A stretch of 38,973 bases of DNA from Streptomyces albospinus (lineage in GTDB: Bacteria > Actinomycetota > Actinomycetes > Streptomycetales > Streptomycetaceae). Shown here in pieces: positions 24,107 to 33,200 of this stretch (its first letter is position 1; each line of letters opens with the position of its first letter). The stretch spans positions 1-38,973 of the forward strand of contig NZ_BMRP01000058.1 in NCBI RefSeq assembly GCF_014648695.1. The letters are read 5' to 3'. Position numbers and translations under genes: made by a program. Below the pieces are notes generated by a model that saw only the letters and a program-made list of their open reading frames with translations, did not search any database and was not told the DNA's origin.

Positions 24107-24540
24107 GGGGCAGGGGGGCACGCGTTCGCCCGCTGGACGCCCCGTATGGCACGGCTGCGAGGTCCTCACGGAGCGCCCGATGGTGTTCCGGCCGGGCGGC
24201 CGATCCGCGGCCGTGCCGGCGCTTCTCCTGCTGCTGGAGAGCGATGCGCTGCCCGGGGCCCGTTCGTTCGCGGTGCCCGGAGCGTGGCCGCGGTCCTGGA
24301 GGCGCTGATCCGGCGGGTGGATCTGCTCCGGATGGCGGTGCGCCATCGCGCCGCGGACCCGCCGATCCGTTCCGGCGCGCCCTGCTGCCGACCACCCCGG
24401 TTCCCGACGCGCACCTCGCCGATCCCCGGAGGCGGCCATTCCTGGACGTACGGGCCGCCGCCTCTCCCCGAGGCGCAGCGAGGCACTGCGCCAGGCCCTG
24501 ACCCGGCTCGCCGAGGCCCGCTGAGCCGGGCACCATCGGT

Positions 24541-24561
24541 GACCACGGACCACGGACCACG
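24541..24561. repeat. Three tandem copies of GACCACG
   Basis: Perfect 7-bp units at 24541-24547, 24548-24554 and 24555-24561, followed by a partial GACCC. Non-coding. Confidence 0.9.
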
Positions 24562-24576
24562 GACCCGCACACCACC

Positions 24577-24706
24577 GGCGCACGGCCGTTCACCGGTCCA
24601 CGACCCGGCATCGGCGCACGACCGATCAGGCGGTCCACGGCGCATCATCGGCGCACGGCCGTTGACCGGTGCCGGAGCGGTCACCGGCGCGCGACCGATC
24701 ACCGGC
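24577..24706. repeat. Four degenerate ~22-bp spaced repeats
   Basis: The pattern CGGCGCACGRCCGWTSA(CC/GGC)GGT occurs at about 24577, 24612, 24650 and 24685, that is every 35-38 bp. Copies 1 and 3 share CGGCGCACGGCCGTT, and copies 2 and 4 share CG(A)CCGATCA. So two subtypes alternate, as if a ~73-bp unit had been duplicated. It lies in the non-coding region between uvrB and terC. Confidence 0.75.
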
Positions 24707-24884
24707 AGGGCATCGCCCGCCTCCTCACGGAAGACACCCAGTCCCCACCACACCCCACCTGAACAGGTGTTTTGGGTTTCCATTTACTGTTGCATGACTT
24801 TCCTTTACCCTTCTTTGTGCGAGGGGCCCGAGACCCCCGGCAGCGACGACGCTGTGTGTGCCGTACGACCATGCCGGAGGAGCA

Positions 24885-25895
24885 GTGGACGTTTCCCTGA
24901 CCCTGTGGGTGCTGACCATCCTCGGTCTGGGTGCTCTGATCGCCGTCGATTTCTTCATCGGCGGACGCAAGCCCCATGAGGTCTCCCTCAAGGAGGCCGG
25001 AATCTGGACCGCCGTCTGGGTCGCGCTCGCCGCGCTGTTCGGGCTCGGCCTGCTGGTGTTCGGCGGGGGTGCGCCGGCCGGCGAGTTCTTCGCGGGCTTC
25101 GTCACCGAGAAGTCGCTGAGCGTCGACAACCTCTTCGTCTTCGTCCTGATCATGAGCAAGTTCGCGGTGCCGACGATCTACCAGCAGCGGGTGCTGATGG
25201 TCGGCGTACTGATCGCCCTCGTGCTGCGGGCCGGCTTCATCGGCGCGGGTGCCGCGATCATCGCCAACTTCTCGTGGGTGTTCTACCTCTTCGGCGCGTT
25301 CCTCATCTGGACCGCGTGGAAGCTCATCCAGGAGGCGCGCGCCGGAGACGAGGACGAGGAGTTCGAGGAGAACCGCTTCCTGAAGATGGTCGAGCGGCGC
25401 TTCCCGTCCACCGACCGCTACCACGGCACCAAGCTGACCGTGGTCGAGAACGGCCGGCGGCTGATGACGCCGATGCTGATCGTCATGCTGGCGATCGGCA
25501 CCACCGACGTGCTGTTCGCGCTGGACTCCATCCCGGCGATCTTCGGCCTCACCCAGGACCCGTACATCGTCTTCACGGCCAACGCCTTCGCCCTGATGGG
25601 TCTGCGGCAGCTGTACTTCCTCATCGGCGGGCTGCTGAAGAAGCTGGTCCACCTCTCGTACGGCCTGTCGGTCATCCTGGGGTTCATCGGCGTCAAGCTG
25701 GTGCTGCATGCCCTGCACGAGTCCGGGGCGGCCGTCCCGGAGATCAGCATCCCGGTCTCGCTGGGCGTCATCTGCGCGGTGCTGGTCGTCACGACCCTCA
25801 CCAGCCTGCGGGCCTCGAAGCGGCAGACGGCGGCTGAGACGGCAGCCGGGCAGGACCCGGCGGCCGTGGAGGCGGGCGAGCGGGTCCGCAGCTGA
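24885..25895 (+). CDS. TerC family integral membrane protein
   Basis: A 336-residue polytopic membrane protein with about nine predicted helices. It belongs to the TerC family, associated with tellurite resistance and, in better-studied members, manganese export or metalation of secreted proteins. Conserved motifs are DFFIGGRKP near the N-terminus, EKSLSVDNLFVFVLIMSKF, and IGTTDVLFALDSIPAIFGLTQDP split at the membrane, which carry the acidic residues expected in the metal path. A cytoplasmic acidic loop (GDEDEEFEEN) lies mid-protein, and the last ~35 residues are a soluble tail. The GTG at 24885 is chosen because GGAGG lies about five bases upstream; an upstream GTG at 24858 would add nine residues. 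Confidence 0.92.
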   Translation: MDVSLTLWVLTILGLGALIAVDFFIGGRKPHEVSLKEAGIWTAVWVALAALFGLGLLVFGGGAPAGEFFAGFVTEKSLSVDNLFVFVLIMSKFAVPTIYQQRVLMVGVLIALVLRAGFIGAGAAIIANFSWVFYLFGAFLIWTAWKLIQEARAGDEDEEFEENRFLKMVERRFPSTDRYHGTKLTVVENGRRLMTPMLIVMLAIGTTDVLFALDSIPAIFGLTQDPYIVFTANAFALMGLRQLYFLIGGLLKKLVHLSYGLSVILGFIGVKLVLHALHESGAAVPEISIPVSLGVICAVLVVTTLTSLRASKRQTAAETAAGQDPAAVEAGERVRS

Positions 25896-25899
25896 CGCA

Positions 25900-25935
25900 C
25901 CGGGCCCGGCGTCGGATGTCCGCCGCCGGGCCCGG
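25900..25935. terminator. Bidirectional hairpin terminator
   Basis: 12-bp arms CCGGGCCCGGCG (25900-25911) and its complement (25924-25935). The 12-base loop can itself pair (CGGA-TG-TCCG), so the stem is nearly continuous. It sits between convergent terC and the MBL hydrolase gene. Confidence 0.85.
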
Positions 25936-25952
25936 AATCGCGCGCTCCGCCG

Positions 25953-26609
25953 CTACCAGCCGCGCTCGCGCCACTCCGCGAGATGCGGCCGTTCGGCGCC
26001 GAGCGTGGTGTCGGCGCCATGGCCCGGATAGACCCAGGTCTCGTCCGGCAGCCGGTCGAAGAGCTTGCTCTCCACGTCGCCGAGCAGGCTGGTGAACCGC
26101 TCGGCGCTGCCCCAGGTGTTGCCGACGCCGCCGGGGAACAGGCAGTCCCCGGTGAACAGGTGCGGGGCGCCGTGCGGGTCGTCGTAGACCAGCGCGACGC
26201 TGCCCGGGGTGTGCCCGGCCAGATGGCGCGCGATCAGCGTGACGCGGCCCACGGTGACCGTGTCGCCGTCGTCGAGCAGGACGTCCGTGGGGACGGGGAT
26301 CCCCTCGGCGTCGTACCGCCCCGCGTACGTCCGCGCACCCGTCGCATCGACCACCTCGCGCAGCGCGCCCCAGTGGTCACCGTGCTGATGCGTGGTGACC
26401 ACGGAGGTGAGGCCGCTGTCGCCGATCAGCGCGAGGAGGGTGTGCGGTTCGGCGGCGGCGTCGACCAGCAGCTGCTCGTCGGTCGCACGGCACCGCAGCA
26501 CATAGGCGTTGTTGTTCATCGGACCGACCGCGACCTTCGAGATCATGAGGTCGGATAGCTCATGTACGTCGGCCGGTCCGCCGACCTTCACTGCTCCGCT
26601 GTAGGCCAT
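25953..26609 (-). CDS. Metallo-beta-lactamase fold hydrolase
   Basis: A 218-residue MBL-fold enzyme of glyoxalase II/persulfide-dioxygenase type. The zinc or iron ligands are in THQHGDH (H74, H76, D78, H79), with H133 in AGHTPGS, D155 in TGDCLF and H197 in YPGHG. Substrate unknown. Its gene follows the mycothiol-dependent isomerase gene by 10 bp on the same strand. That pairing suggests a mycothiol-adduct or thioester hydrolase acting with it (inference). The start at 26609 begins at MAYSGAVKVGGP; the open frame extends upstream into the neighbouring gene but without homologous sequence. Confidence 0.85.
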   Translation of the reverse strand: MAYSGAVKVGGPADVHELSDLMISKVAVGPMNNNAYVLRCRATDEQLLVDAAAEPHTLLALIGDSGLTSVVTTHQHGDHWGALREVVDATGARTYAGRYDAEGIPVPTDVLLDDGDTVTVGRVTLIARHLAGHTPGSVALVYDDPHGAPHLFTGDCLFPGGVGNTWGSAERFTSLLGDVESKLFDRLPDETWVYPGHGADTTLGAERPHLAEWRERGW

Positions 26610-26619
26610 GGGATCAACT

Positions 26620-27357
26620 CTAGAGCGGCGGGATGACGGGCAACGGCGAGCCCTGGGTGTCCAGTCCGGCACCGTCGGCACGCCCCGTCAGCCAGCCGAC
26701 CAGGGCGGTGGCCGGGCCGGTCACCACCACGGGCGCGGCCTCGTCGCCGCCACCGGTGCCGGTGTGCCCGGTGCGCCATGTGCGGCCGTCGCCGGTCCGC
26801 AGCTCCAGGGCGGGCAGGTCCGGGTGCCCGGCGAATTTGACGGCGGTCAGGAACTCCAGCTCGCTGTCCAGGAAAGCGGGTGGCAGCTGCTCCACGGTGT
26901 AGCCGACGCCGAGGTCGACGTGGTGGAGCTCGACCTCGGCCAGCCGGCGCAGTGCCAGCCGGTCGGCGCGCTCGACCACGCCGTTGCGCATCTCGACCAG
27001 GAACGCCCGGCGGTCCTCCGGAAGCGCCTGCGCCGCCGCCGCGAAGCCGGCCGCGCTCTCCCGAAGGTCCTCCAGGTGGGCCGCCAGCGGGCGGTCGGCG
27101 CCCCGCTCGATATCGCCGTCGCGCACCGCCGCACTGGCGTACATCGGGGTGCGGACGTCCGTACGGGCCCAGGTCAGGAGGTTGACGAGGGCATCCGCGT
27201 TGCGCGCCAGATGGGCCAGGACGTGGCCGCGGGTCCAGCCGGGCAGCAGGGACGGTTCGCCGATCGCGGCGTCGTCGAGCTTGCCCAGCGAGATGAGGAG
27301 CCGGTCGGTGGCCTCGTGGACGGCGGCCACATCGCGTGGGAAGTCAGGGGTGGTCAT
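26620..27357 (-). CDS. Mycothiol-dependent maleylpyruvate isomerase family protein
   Basis: A 245-residue protein of the DinB-like MDMPI family. The N-terminal four-helix domain carries LLPGWTRGHVLAHLARNADAL (divided at the Trp), with metal-ligand candidates H45/H49, and EVELHHVDLG (E143, H145/H146). The C-terminal domain (about 165-245) contains the GPATALVGWLTGR block typical of the family. Characterised members isomerise maleylpyruvate using mycothiol, but most actinobacterial paralogues have unknown substrates. It is followed at 10 bp by an MBL hydrolase, probably in one transcript. The 27358-27600 stretch upstream is extremely GC rich, without a gene. Confidence 0.85.
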   Translation of the reverse strand: MTTPDFPRDVAAVHEATDRLLISLGKLDDAAIGEPSLLPGWTRGHVLAHLARNADALVNLLTWARTDVRTPMYASAAVRDGDIERGADRPLAAHLEDLRESAAGFAAAAQALPEDRRAFLVEMRNGVVERADRLALRRLAEVELHHVDLGVGYTVEQLPPAFLDSELEFLTAVKFAGHPDLPALELRTGDGRTWRTGHTGTGGGDEAAPVVVTGPATALVGWLTGRADGAGLDTQGSPLPVIPPL

Positions 27358-27600
27358 GGTCCGACGCTAGCGCCAGGACCGCGAGTTCGGGAGTCGTCCG
27401 GCGGCGGTCCCCGGGCGGATGCGGGGCGGTGCCGGTGGCACGGGTGGTGCGCAGGGGCGCGGAAGGGGCGGGCGGGCCGCCCCGCCCCGGCGGGTGCGGC
27501 GCCCCGGCCGGCCGGCCCGCTTCCCCGGGCCCCGTCCCGCCGGGGCACCGCGCCCGGCGCCGGCCACGCCGGTGTCGACTCCCCTCGGACCACCGCTCCC

Positions 27601-29151
27601 TCAGGCCACCGCCCCGTCGGGCGCCCCGAACCACCGCCGCAGTGCCGCGTCCAGCTCCTCGTACGCGTCCGGGGCGCCGGCGGCCCAGGCGGTGCAGCCG
27701 TCCGGGCGCACCAGCAGGCCGGTCAGGTCCGGCCGCTGCGGGCAGTCGGCCGTCAGGACCCGCACCCGGCGGCCGTAGCCCGTCGCGCGCTTGCGCAGGT
27801 CGGGGTCGCCGGCCAGATCGAGCAACAGGCCCTGGCCGCCGTGCAGATGGTCCGCGAGCCGGCTGCCGTCGGACAGCTCCAGGTCGGGGGCGGTGCGGCC
27901 GGTCAACGGGTGGCTGCCCGGCAGGTCGTAGCGCTGCCAGACGCCGGAGATCTTCTTGGCGAAGAAGGTGGTGGCGGTGCTGGTCAGCGACAGTTCCGCG
28001 ATCACCTCGCGCAGTGCCCGGGCGTGGGATTCGGGGCGCATCAGCGCCACTTGGGCCCGGGTCCACTCCAGCACCCAGGCGCCTATGGGGTGCCGCTCGG
28101 CGGTGTAGGTGTCGAGCAGTTCCTCCGGCGCCCAGCCGTGCACCGTGGCGGCCAGCTTCCAGCCGAGGTTCATCGCGTCGCCGATGCCGAGGTTGAGCCC
28201 CTGGCCGCCGAACGGCGAGTGCACATGCGCCGCGTCGCCGGCCAGCAGCACCCGGCCGCGCCGGTATTCGGGCACCTGGCGGGCGTTGTCGGTGAAGCGG
28301 GTGGCCGTGTGCACCTTGGTGATCACCACGTCCCGGACGCCGGAGACATGGCGCAGCGAGGTCTGCAACTCCTCGGCGGTGATGGGCGCTTCACGGTCCT
28401 TGGGCGGTCCGTCGAACTCCACGGTGAGAATCCGTCCGGCCGACGGACCGTGGACGTACGTCCCGGTCTCGGTCCAGTTCCAGCCGGTGCCCAGAGCGTC
28501 GGAGCCGGTCATCTCCACCACGGCCTGATGGCCGGTGATCTCGGGGTCCGTACCGGGGAACGGGAATCCGGCGAGCCGGCGCACCGTGCTGCGACCGCCG
28601 TCGCAGCCCACCAGCCAGCCGGTGCGCAGCGACCCCTCCGAGGTGTGGACGGTGACGCCGTCCTCTTCGGCGTCGAAGCCGGTCAGCGTCACCCCGCGGC
28701 GCAGGGTGACGCCCAACTCGGCGGCGCGGGCGCCGAGAACGCGCTCCAGGGCGTCCTGGGGGATGAGGCCGACCTCGGCGGCGGGGCCGGGCGTGCCGAA
28801 GTCCGGGTCGGACTCGTCCAGGAGGTCGCCGCGCAGCATGATGCCCGCGAAGTGCCCGGCGAACCGGGGCGCCGGTTTCACCCCGGAGACGCCGGCGGCC
28901 TGCCGCTGCCGCATGAAGGCGCTGAACCGCTCCATGGCGGCGTGCTGCACCTCCCTGAGCGCGGGCAGCAGCCCGCGCCGGTAGAAGGCTTCCGCGCTGG
29001 GGGAGTTGATGGCCCCCGCCTTGATCGTCGGGTCCACTTCGGTCAGCCGCTCCAGGACGGTGACCCGGACATCTGCCAGTGCCAGTTCGCAGGCGAGCAT
29101 CAGCCCCACCGGGCCGCCCCCCGCGACGACTACGTCTGCGTCATGTGTCAT
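27601..29151 (-). CDS. FAD-dependent aromatic hydroxylase (RIFMO/PHBH-like)
   Basis: A 516-residue class A flavin monooxygenase that would hydroxylate an aromatic or polyketide substrate with NAD(P)H and O2. The dinucleotide motif is GGGPVG (11-16) with E34 at the end of strand 2. A DG motif (CDGGRSTVRRLAGF) occurs mid-protein, and the GD motif GDAAHVHSPFGGQGLN near residue 300 is followed by MNLGWKLA. The C-terminal thioredoxin-like domain (about 410-516) is as in rifampicin and tetracycline-type hydroxylases. The substrate is unknown, and antibiotic inactivation or pathway tailoring are both possible. It is divergent from a TetR regulator 77 bp away, which probably represses it. The ATG is at 29151. 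Confidence 0.85.
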   Translation of the reverse strand: MTHDADVVVAGGGPVGLMLACELALADVRVTVLERLTEVDPTIKAGAINSPSAEAFYRRGLLPALREVQHAAMERFSAFMRQRQAAGVSGVKPAPRFAGHFAGIMLRGDLLDESDPDFGTPGPAAEVGLIPQDALERVLGARAAELGVTLRRGVTLTGFDAEEDGVTVHTSEGSLRTGWLVGCDGGRSTVRRLAGFPFPGTDPEITGHQAVVEMTGSDALGTGWNWTETGTYVHGPSAGRILTVEFDGPPKDREAPITAEELQTSLRHVSGVRDVVITKVHTATRFTDNARQVPEYRRGRVLLAGDAAHVHSPFGGQGLNLGIGDAMNLGWKLAATVHGWAPEELLDTYTAERHPIGAWVLEWTRAQVALMRPESHARALREVIAELSLTSTATTFFAKKISGVWQRYDLPGSHPLTGRTAPDLELSDGSRLADHLHGGQGLLLDLAGDPDLRKRATGYGRRVRVLTADCPQRPDLTGLLVRPDGCTAWAAGAPDAYEELDAALRRWFGAPDGAVA

Positions 29152-29186
29152 GAGCGTGAGTGTAGTGACTAAAAGTTTGGTCCGGC

Positions 29187-29210
29187 TACAATTTTCTGGG
29201 AACGGTTCCC
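29187..29210. promoter_or_regulatory. Promoter and 13-bp palindrome between hydroxylase and TetR
   Basis: TACAAT (29187-29192) is a good -10 for the TetR gene on the plus strand, with GTGACT about 16 bases upstream as a poor -35. Five bases after it lies GGGAAC-G-GTTCCC (29198-29210), a perfect palindrome located where the transcript would start. It is a probable TetR operator controlling both divergent genes. Confidence 0.6.
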
Positions 29211-29228
29211 GGGCAGGTAGGAGGCTTT

Positions 29229-29981
29229 GTGGCGGAGAACGAGCGGGAGGACGGCGCGGCGGCCGGTGCCGGGCCGGAGGCCGGGTACGGGGAGGAGGTC
29301 TCGCACGGGGAGGAGGGCGGCCGGCTGACGCTGCGCGAGCGCAAGAAGCTGCGCACCCGGCAGCGGATCTCCGGGGAGGCGACGCTGCTGTTCATCGAGC
29401 GCGGCTTCGACCACGTCACCGTGGCCGAGGTCGCCCGCGCCGCCGAGGTGTCGACGATGACCGTCTTCAACTACTTCCCGCGGAAGGAAGACCTCTTCCT
29501 CGACCGGATCCCGGAGGCCGCGGAGCTGATCGTCCGCGCGGTCCGCGGGCGTGGCGCGGAGGAGTCGCCGCTGGCCGCGCTGCGCCGGCTGCTGCTCGAC
29601 CTGCTGGCGCAGCGGCATCCACTGGGCGCGGTGGGGGAGGGGTTCGAGCGCTTCTGGCGCACGGTGCTGGACGCGCCGGCGCTCCGGGCGCGGGCGCGCG
29701 AGGCGGTCGAGGAGATCGAGACCACGCTGGCCGGGCTGCTGGCCGAGGCCGCCGGGGACGATGCCGAACGGCCCGGGTACGACCACCGGCTGGCCGCGGC
29801 GCTGATCATCTCCGGGTGCCGGGCGGCGTACACGGAAGCCGCGGCCCGGGCGCTGGCGGGTGACTCCGCGGACGCGGTGGCCGTTGACCAGGAGGCGGTG
29901 ATCCGGCGCACCTTCGACGCGCTGGAGCGGGCACTGCCGGACGGTGCCGCCGGTGGGTCCGCCGGGAGCCGGACGGCGTAA
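29229..29981 (+). CDS. TetR family transcriptional repressor
   Basis: A 250-residue regulator. The N-terminal ~36 residues are acidic/Gly-rich and probably disordered. The TetR helix-turn-helix follows (about 47-90: ATLLFIERGFDHVTVAEVAR, then AEVSTMTVFNYFPRKEDLF). The all-helical C-terminal ligand/dimer domain has no recognisable specificity, but MTVFNYF followed by acyl-TetR-like sequence is common in repressors of monooxygenase genes. The GTG at 29229 has AGGAGG upstream. It is divergent from the FAD hydroxylase, its presumed target, with a palindromic operator in the 77-bp gap. Confidence 0.9.
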   Translation: MAENEREDGAAAGAGPEAGYGEEVSHGEEGGRLTLRERKKLRTRQRISGEATLLFIERGFDHVTVAEVARAAEVSTMTVFNYFPRKEDLFLDRIPEAAELIVRAVRGRGAEESPLAALRRLLLDLLAQRHPLGAVGEGFERFWRTVLDAPALRARAREAVEEIETTLAGLLAEAAGDDAERPGYDHRLAAALIISGCRAAYTEAAARALAGDSADAVAVDQEAVIRRTFDALERALPDGAAGGSAGSRTA

Positions 29982-30224
29982 CGCCTGGTCGGAGGGGTGG
30001 GAAGGGTGCAGGGCCGCCACACGTTTGGGTGAAGAGGGCTTGCGAGGCCCGTAAATCGAATGCGCGTGCTATAGGCTCGTCTATGGCATCACAAAGACAC
30101 TGCCGTGGCGGCCCCCCTACCCTTGGTCGGGGGTCCCGCTCCGCTCCGCCGCCGCTGCTCATTCACCGTGCGGCGGACGCAGCCCCGCGGCTCCCGCCCC
30201 TCTCCAAGAAAGGTGCCGACCGGC

Positions 30225-33200
30225 GTGGCCGACCGTCTCATCGTCCGTGGCGCTCGCGAGCACAACCTCCGCAACGTCTCGCTCGACCTCCCCCGCGACT
30301 CCCTCATCGTCTTCACGGGGCTCTCCGGGTCGGGCAAGTCCTCGCTCGCCTTCGACACGATCTTCGCCGAGGGGCAGCGGCGCTATGTCGAGTCGCTCTC
30401 CTCCTACGCCCGGCAGTTCCTCGGGCAGATGGACAAGCCCGATGTGGACTTCATCGAGGGCCTGTCCCCCGCGGTCTCGATCGACCAGAAGTCGACCTCG
30501 CGCAACCCGCGCTCGACGGTCGGCACGATCACCGAGGTCTACGACTACCTCCGGCTGCTCTTCGCCCGTATCGGCAAGCCGCACTGCCCCGAGTGCGGGC
30601 GGCCGATCGCCCGGCAGTCGCCGCAGGCCATCGTGGACAAGGTCCTGGAGCTCCCCGAGGGCAGCCGGTTCCAGGTGCTCTCCCCGCTGGTGCGCGAGCG
30701 CAAGGGCGAGTTCGTCGATCTCTTCTCCGACCTCCAGACGAAGGGCTACAGCCGCGCCCGGGTCGACGGGGAGACGATCCATCTCGCCGAGCCGCCGAAG
30801 CTGAAGAAGCAGGAGAAGCACACCATCGAGGTGGTCGTCGACCGCCTCACGGTCAAGGAGAGCGCCAAGCGCCGGCTCACCGACTCCGTCGAGACCGCCC
30901 TCGGGCTCTCCGGCGGCATGGTCATCCTGGACTTCGTCGACCTGGACGCCGACGACCCGCAGCGCGAGCGGATGTACTCCGAGCACCTCTACTGCGCCTA
31001 TGACGACCTCTCCTTCGAGGAGCTGGAGCCGCGCTCCTTCTCCTTCAACTCGCCCTTCGGCGCCTGCCCGGACTGCACCGGCATCGGTACGCGCATGGAG
31101 GTCGACCCCGAGCTGATCATCCCCGACGAGGACCGCTCGCTGGACGAGGGCGCCATCCACCCCTGGTCCGGCGGCCACACCAAGGACTACTTCGGCCGCC
31201 TGGTCGGCGCGCTCGCCGACGCCCTCGGATTCCGTACGGACATCCCGTGGGCCGGGCTGCCGCAGCGCGCCAAGAAGGCCCTGCTGTACGGCCACAAGAC
31301 CCAGATCGAGGTGCGCTACCGCAACCGCTACGGCCGCGAGCGGGCGTACACCACCGCCTTCGAGGGCGCCGTGCCGTTCGTCAAGCGGCGGCACAGCGAA
31401 GCGGAGAGCGACAGCAGCCGGGAGCGCTTCGAGGGCTACATGCGCGAGGTGCCCTGCCCGACGTGCGAGGGGACGCGGCTCAAGCCGATCGTGCTCGCCG
31501 TCACGGTCCAGGAGAAGTCGATCGCCGAGGTCGCGGCCATGTCGATCAGCGACTGCGCCGACTTCCTGCGCTCGATGAAGCTGAACGCCCGCGAGAAGAC
31601 CATCGCCGAGCGGGTCCTCAAGGAGGTCAACGAGCGGCTGAAGTTCCTGGTCGACGTCGGCCTCGACTACCTCTCGCTGAACCGCGCGGCCGGCACCCTC
31701 TCCGGCGGCGAGGCCCAGCGCATCCGCCTCGCCACCCAGATCGGCTCCGGCCTGGTGGGTGTGCTCTACGTCCTCGACGAGCCGTCGATCGGCCTCCACC
31801 AGCGCGACAACCACCGGCTGATCGAGACCCTGGTACGGCTGCGCGACATGGGCAACACCCTGATCGTCGTGGAGCACGACGAGGACACCATCAAGGTCGC
31901 GGACTGGGTCGTCGACATCGGCCCGGGCGCCGGCGAGCACGGCGGCAAGGTCGTCCACAGCGGCCCGATGAAGCAGCTGCTGGCCAACAAGGACTCGATC
32001 ACCGGTCAGTATCTGTCCGGCAAGAAGGCCATCGCGACGCCCGACATCCGCCGCCCCGCCGACCCGGCCCGGCAGCTGACGGTCCACGGCGCGAAGGAGA
32101 ACAACCTCCGCGACATCGACGTCTCCTTCCCGCTCGGGGTGCTCTCCGCCGTCACCGGCGTCTCCGGCTCCGGAAAGTCGACGCTGGTCAACGACATCCT
32201 GTACACCCACCTCGCACGCGAGCTCAACGGCGCCAAGTCGGTGCCCGGCCGGCACACCCGGGTCGCCGGTGACGACCTCGTCGACAAGGTCGTCCATGTC
32301 GACCAGTCGCCGATCGGCCGCACCCCGCGCTCCAACCCGGCGACCTACACCGGCGTCTTCGACCACATCCGCAAGCTCTTCGCGGAGACGATGGAGGCCA
32401 AGGTCCGCGGCTATCTGCCGGGGCGCTTCTCCTTCAACGTCAAGGGCGGTCGCTGCGAGAACTGCTCCGGCGACGGCACCATCAAGATCGAGATGAACTT
32501 CCTGCCGGATGTGTACGTCCCGTGCGAGGTCTGCCACGGCGCGCGCTACAACCGCGAGACGCTGGAGGTCCACTACAAGGGCAAGTCCATCGCCGAGGTG
32601 CTGGACATGCCCATCGAGGAGGCGCTGAGCTTCTTCGAGGCGGTGCCGACCATCGCCCGGCATCTCAAGACGCTCCATGAGGTCGGCCTCGGATACGTCC
32701 GGCTCGGCCAGTCCGCGCCGACCCTCTCCGGCGGTGAGGCGCAGCGCGTCAAGCTGGCCAGCGAGCTCCAGAAGCGCTCCACCGGCAGCACGGTCTACGT
32801 CCTCGACGAGCCGACCACCGGTCTGCACTTCGACGACATCAGCAAGCTCATCAAGGTGCTGTCCGGGCTGGTCGACAAGGGCAACACGGTCATCGTCATC
32901 GAGCACAACCTCGATGTGATCAAGACCGCGGACTGGGTCATCGACATGGGCCCCGAGGGCGGCAACGGCGGCGGCACGGTCGTCGCCGAGGGCACCCCGG
33001 AGCAGATCGCCTCGATCCCGGCCAGCCACACCGGCAAGTTCCTGCGGGAGATCCTCGGCGACCGGGTCAGCGACGCGGCGCCGGTGACCGGGGCGTCCAG
33101 GAAGCCTGCCGCCCGGAAGTCCGCCGCGAAGAAGACGGTGGCCGCCGACGCCACGGCGAAGAAGACCGTGACCAAGCCGGCCACTGCCAAGTCCACCGCT

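Larger units (their letters stand above)
24107..24884. other. Intergenic region with decayed coding traces and repeats
   Basis: 778 bp between uvrB and terC without a gene I can support. At 24180-24530 the plus strand shows broken, protein-like segments in two frames (VPALLLLLESDALPGARSF, then AVLEALIRRVDLLRMAVRH), reminiscent of the start of an NRPS condensation domain, but with frame changes and stops. From 24541 to about 24706 two repeat families occur (listed separately). 24765-24830 is relatively AT-rich (ttttgggtttccatttactg) and probably carries the terC promoter. No yybP-ykoY-type Mn riboswitch was recognisable. Confidence 0.5.

Noticed and set aside
24166..24783. 205-aa minus-strand open frame between uvrB and terC
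   Set aside because: It contains repeated IGRAP/NGRAP units that derive from the DNA repeats; no ribosome binding site or known family.
24765..24870. yybP-ykoY manganese riboswitch before terC
   Set aside because: No conserved loop sequences or paired arrangement could be made out; only AT-rich promoter-like DNA.
30056..30077. LexA box before uvrA
   Set aside because: TCGAAT fits one half-site only; the other half lacks GTTCGA, so the match is about 10 of 16 and may be chance.
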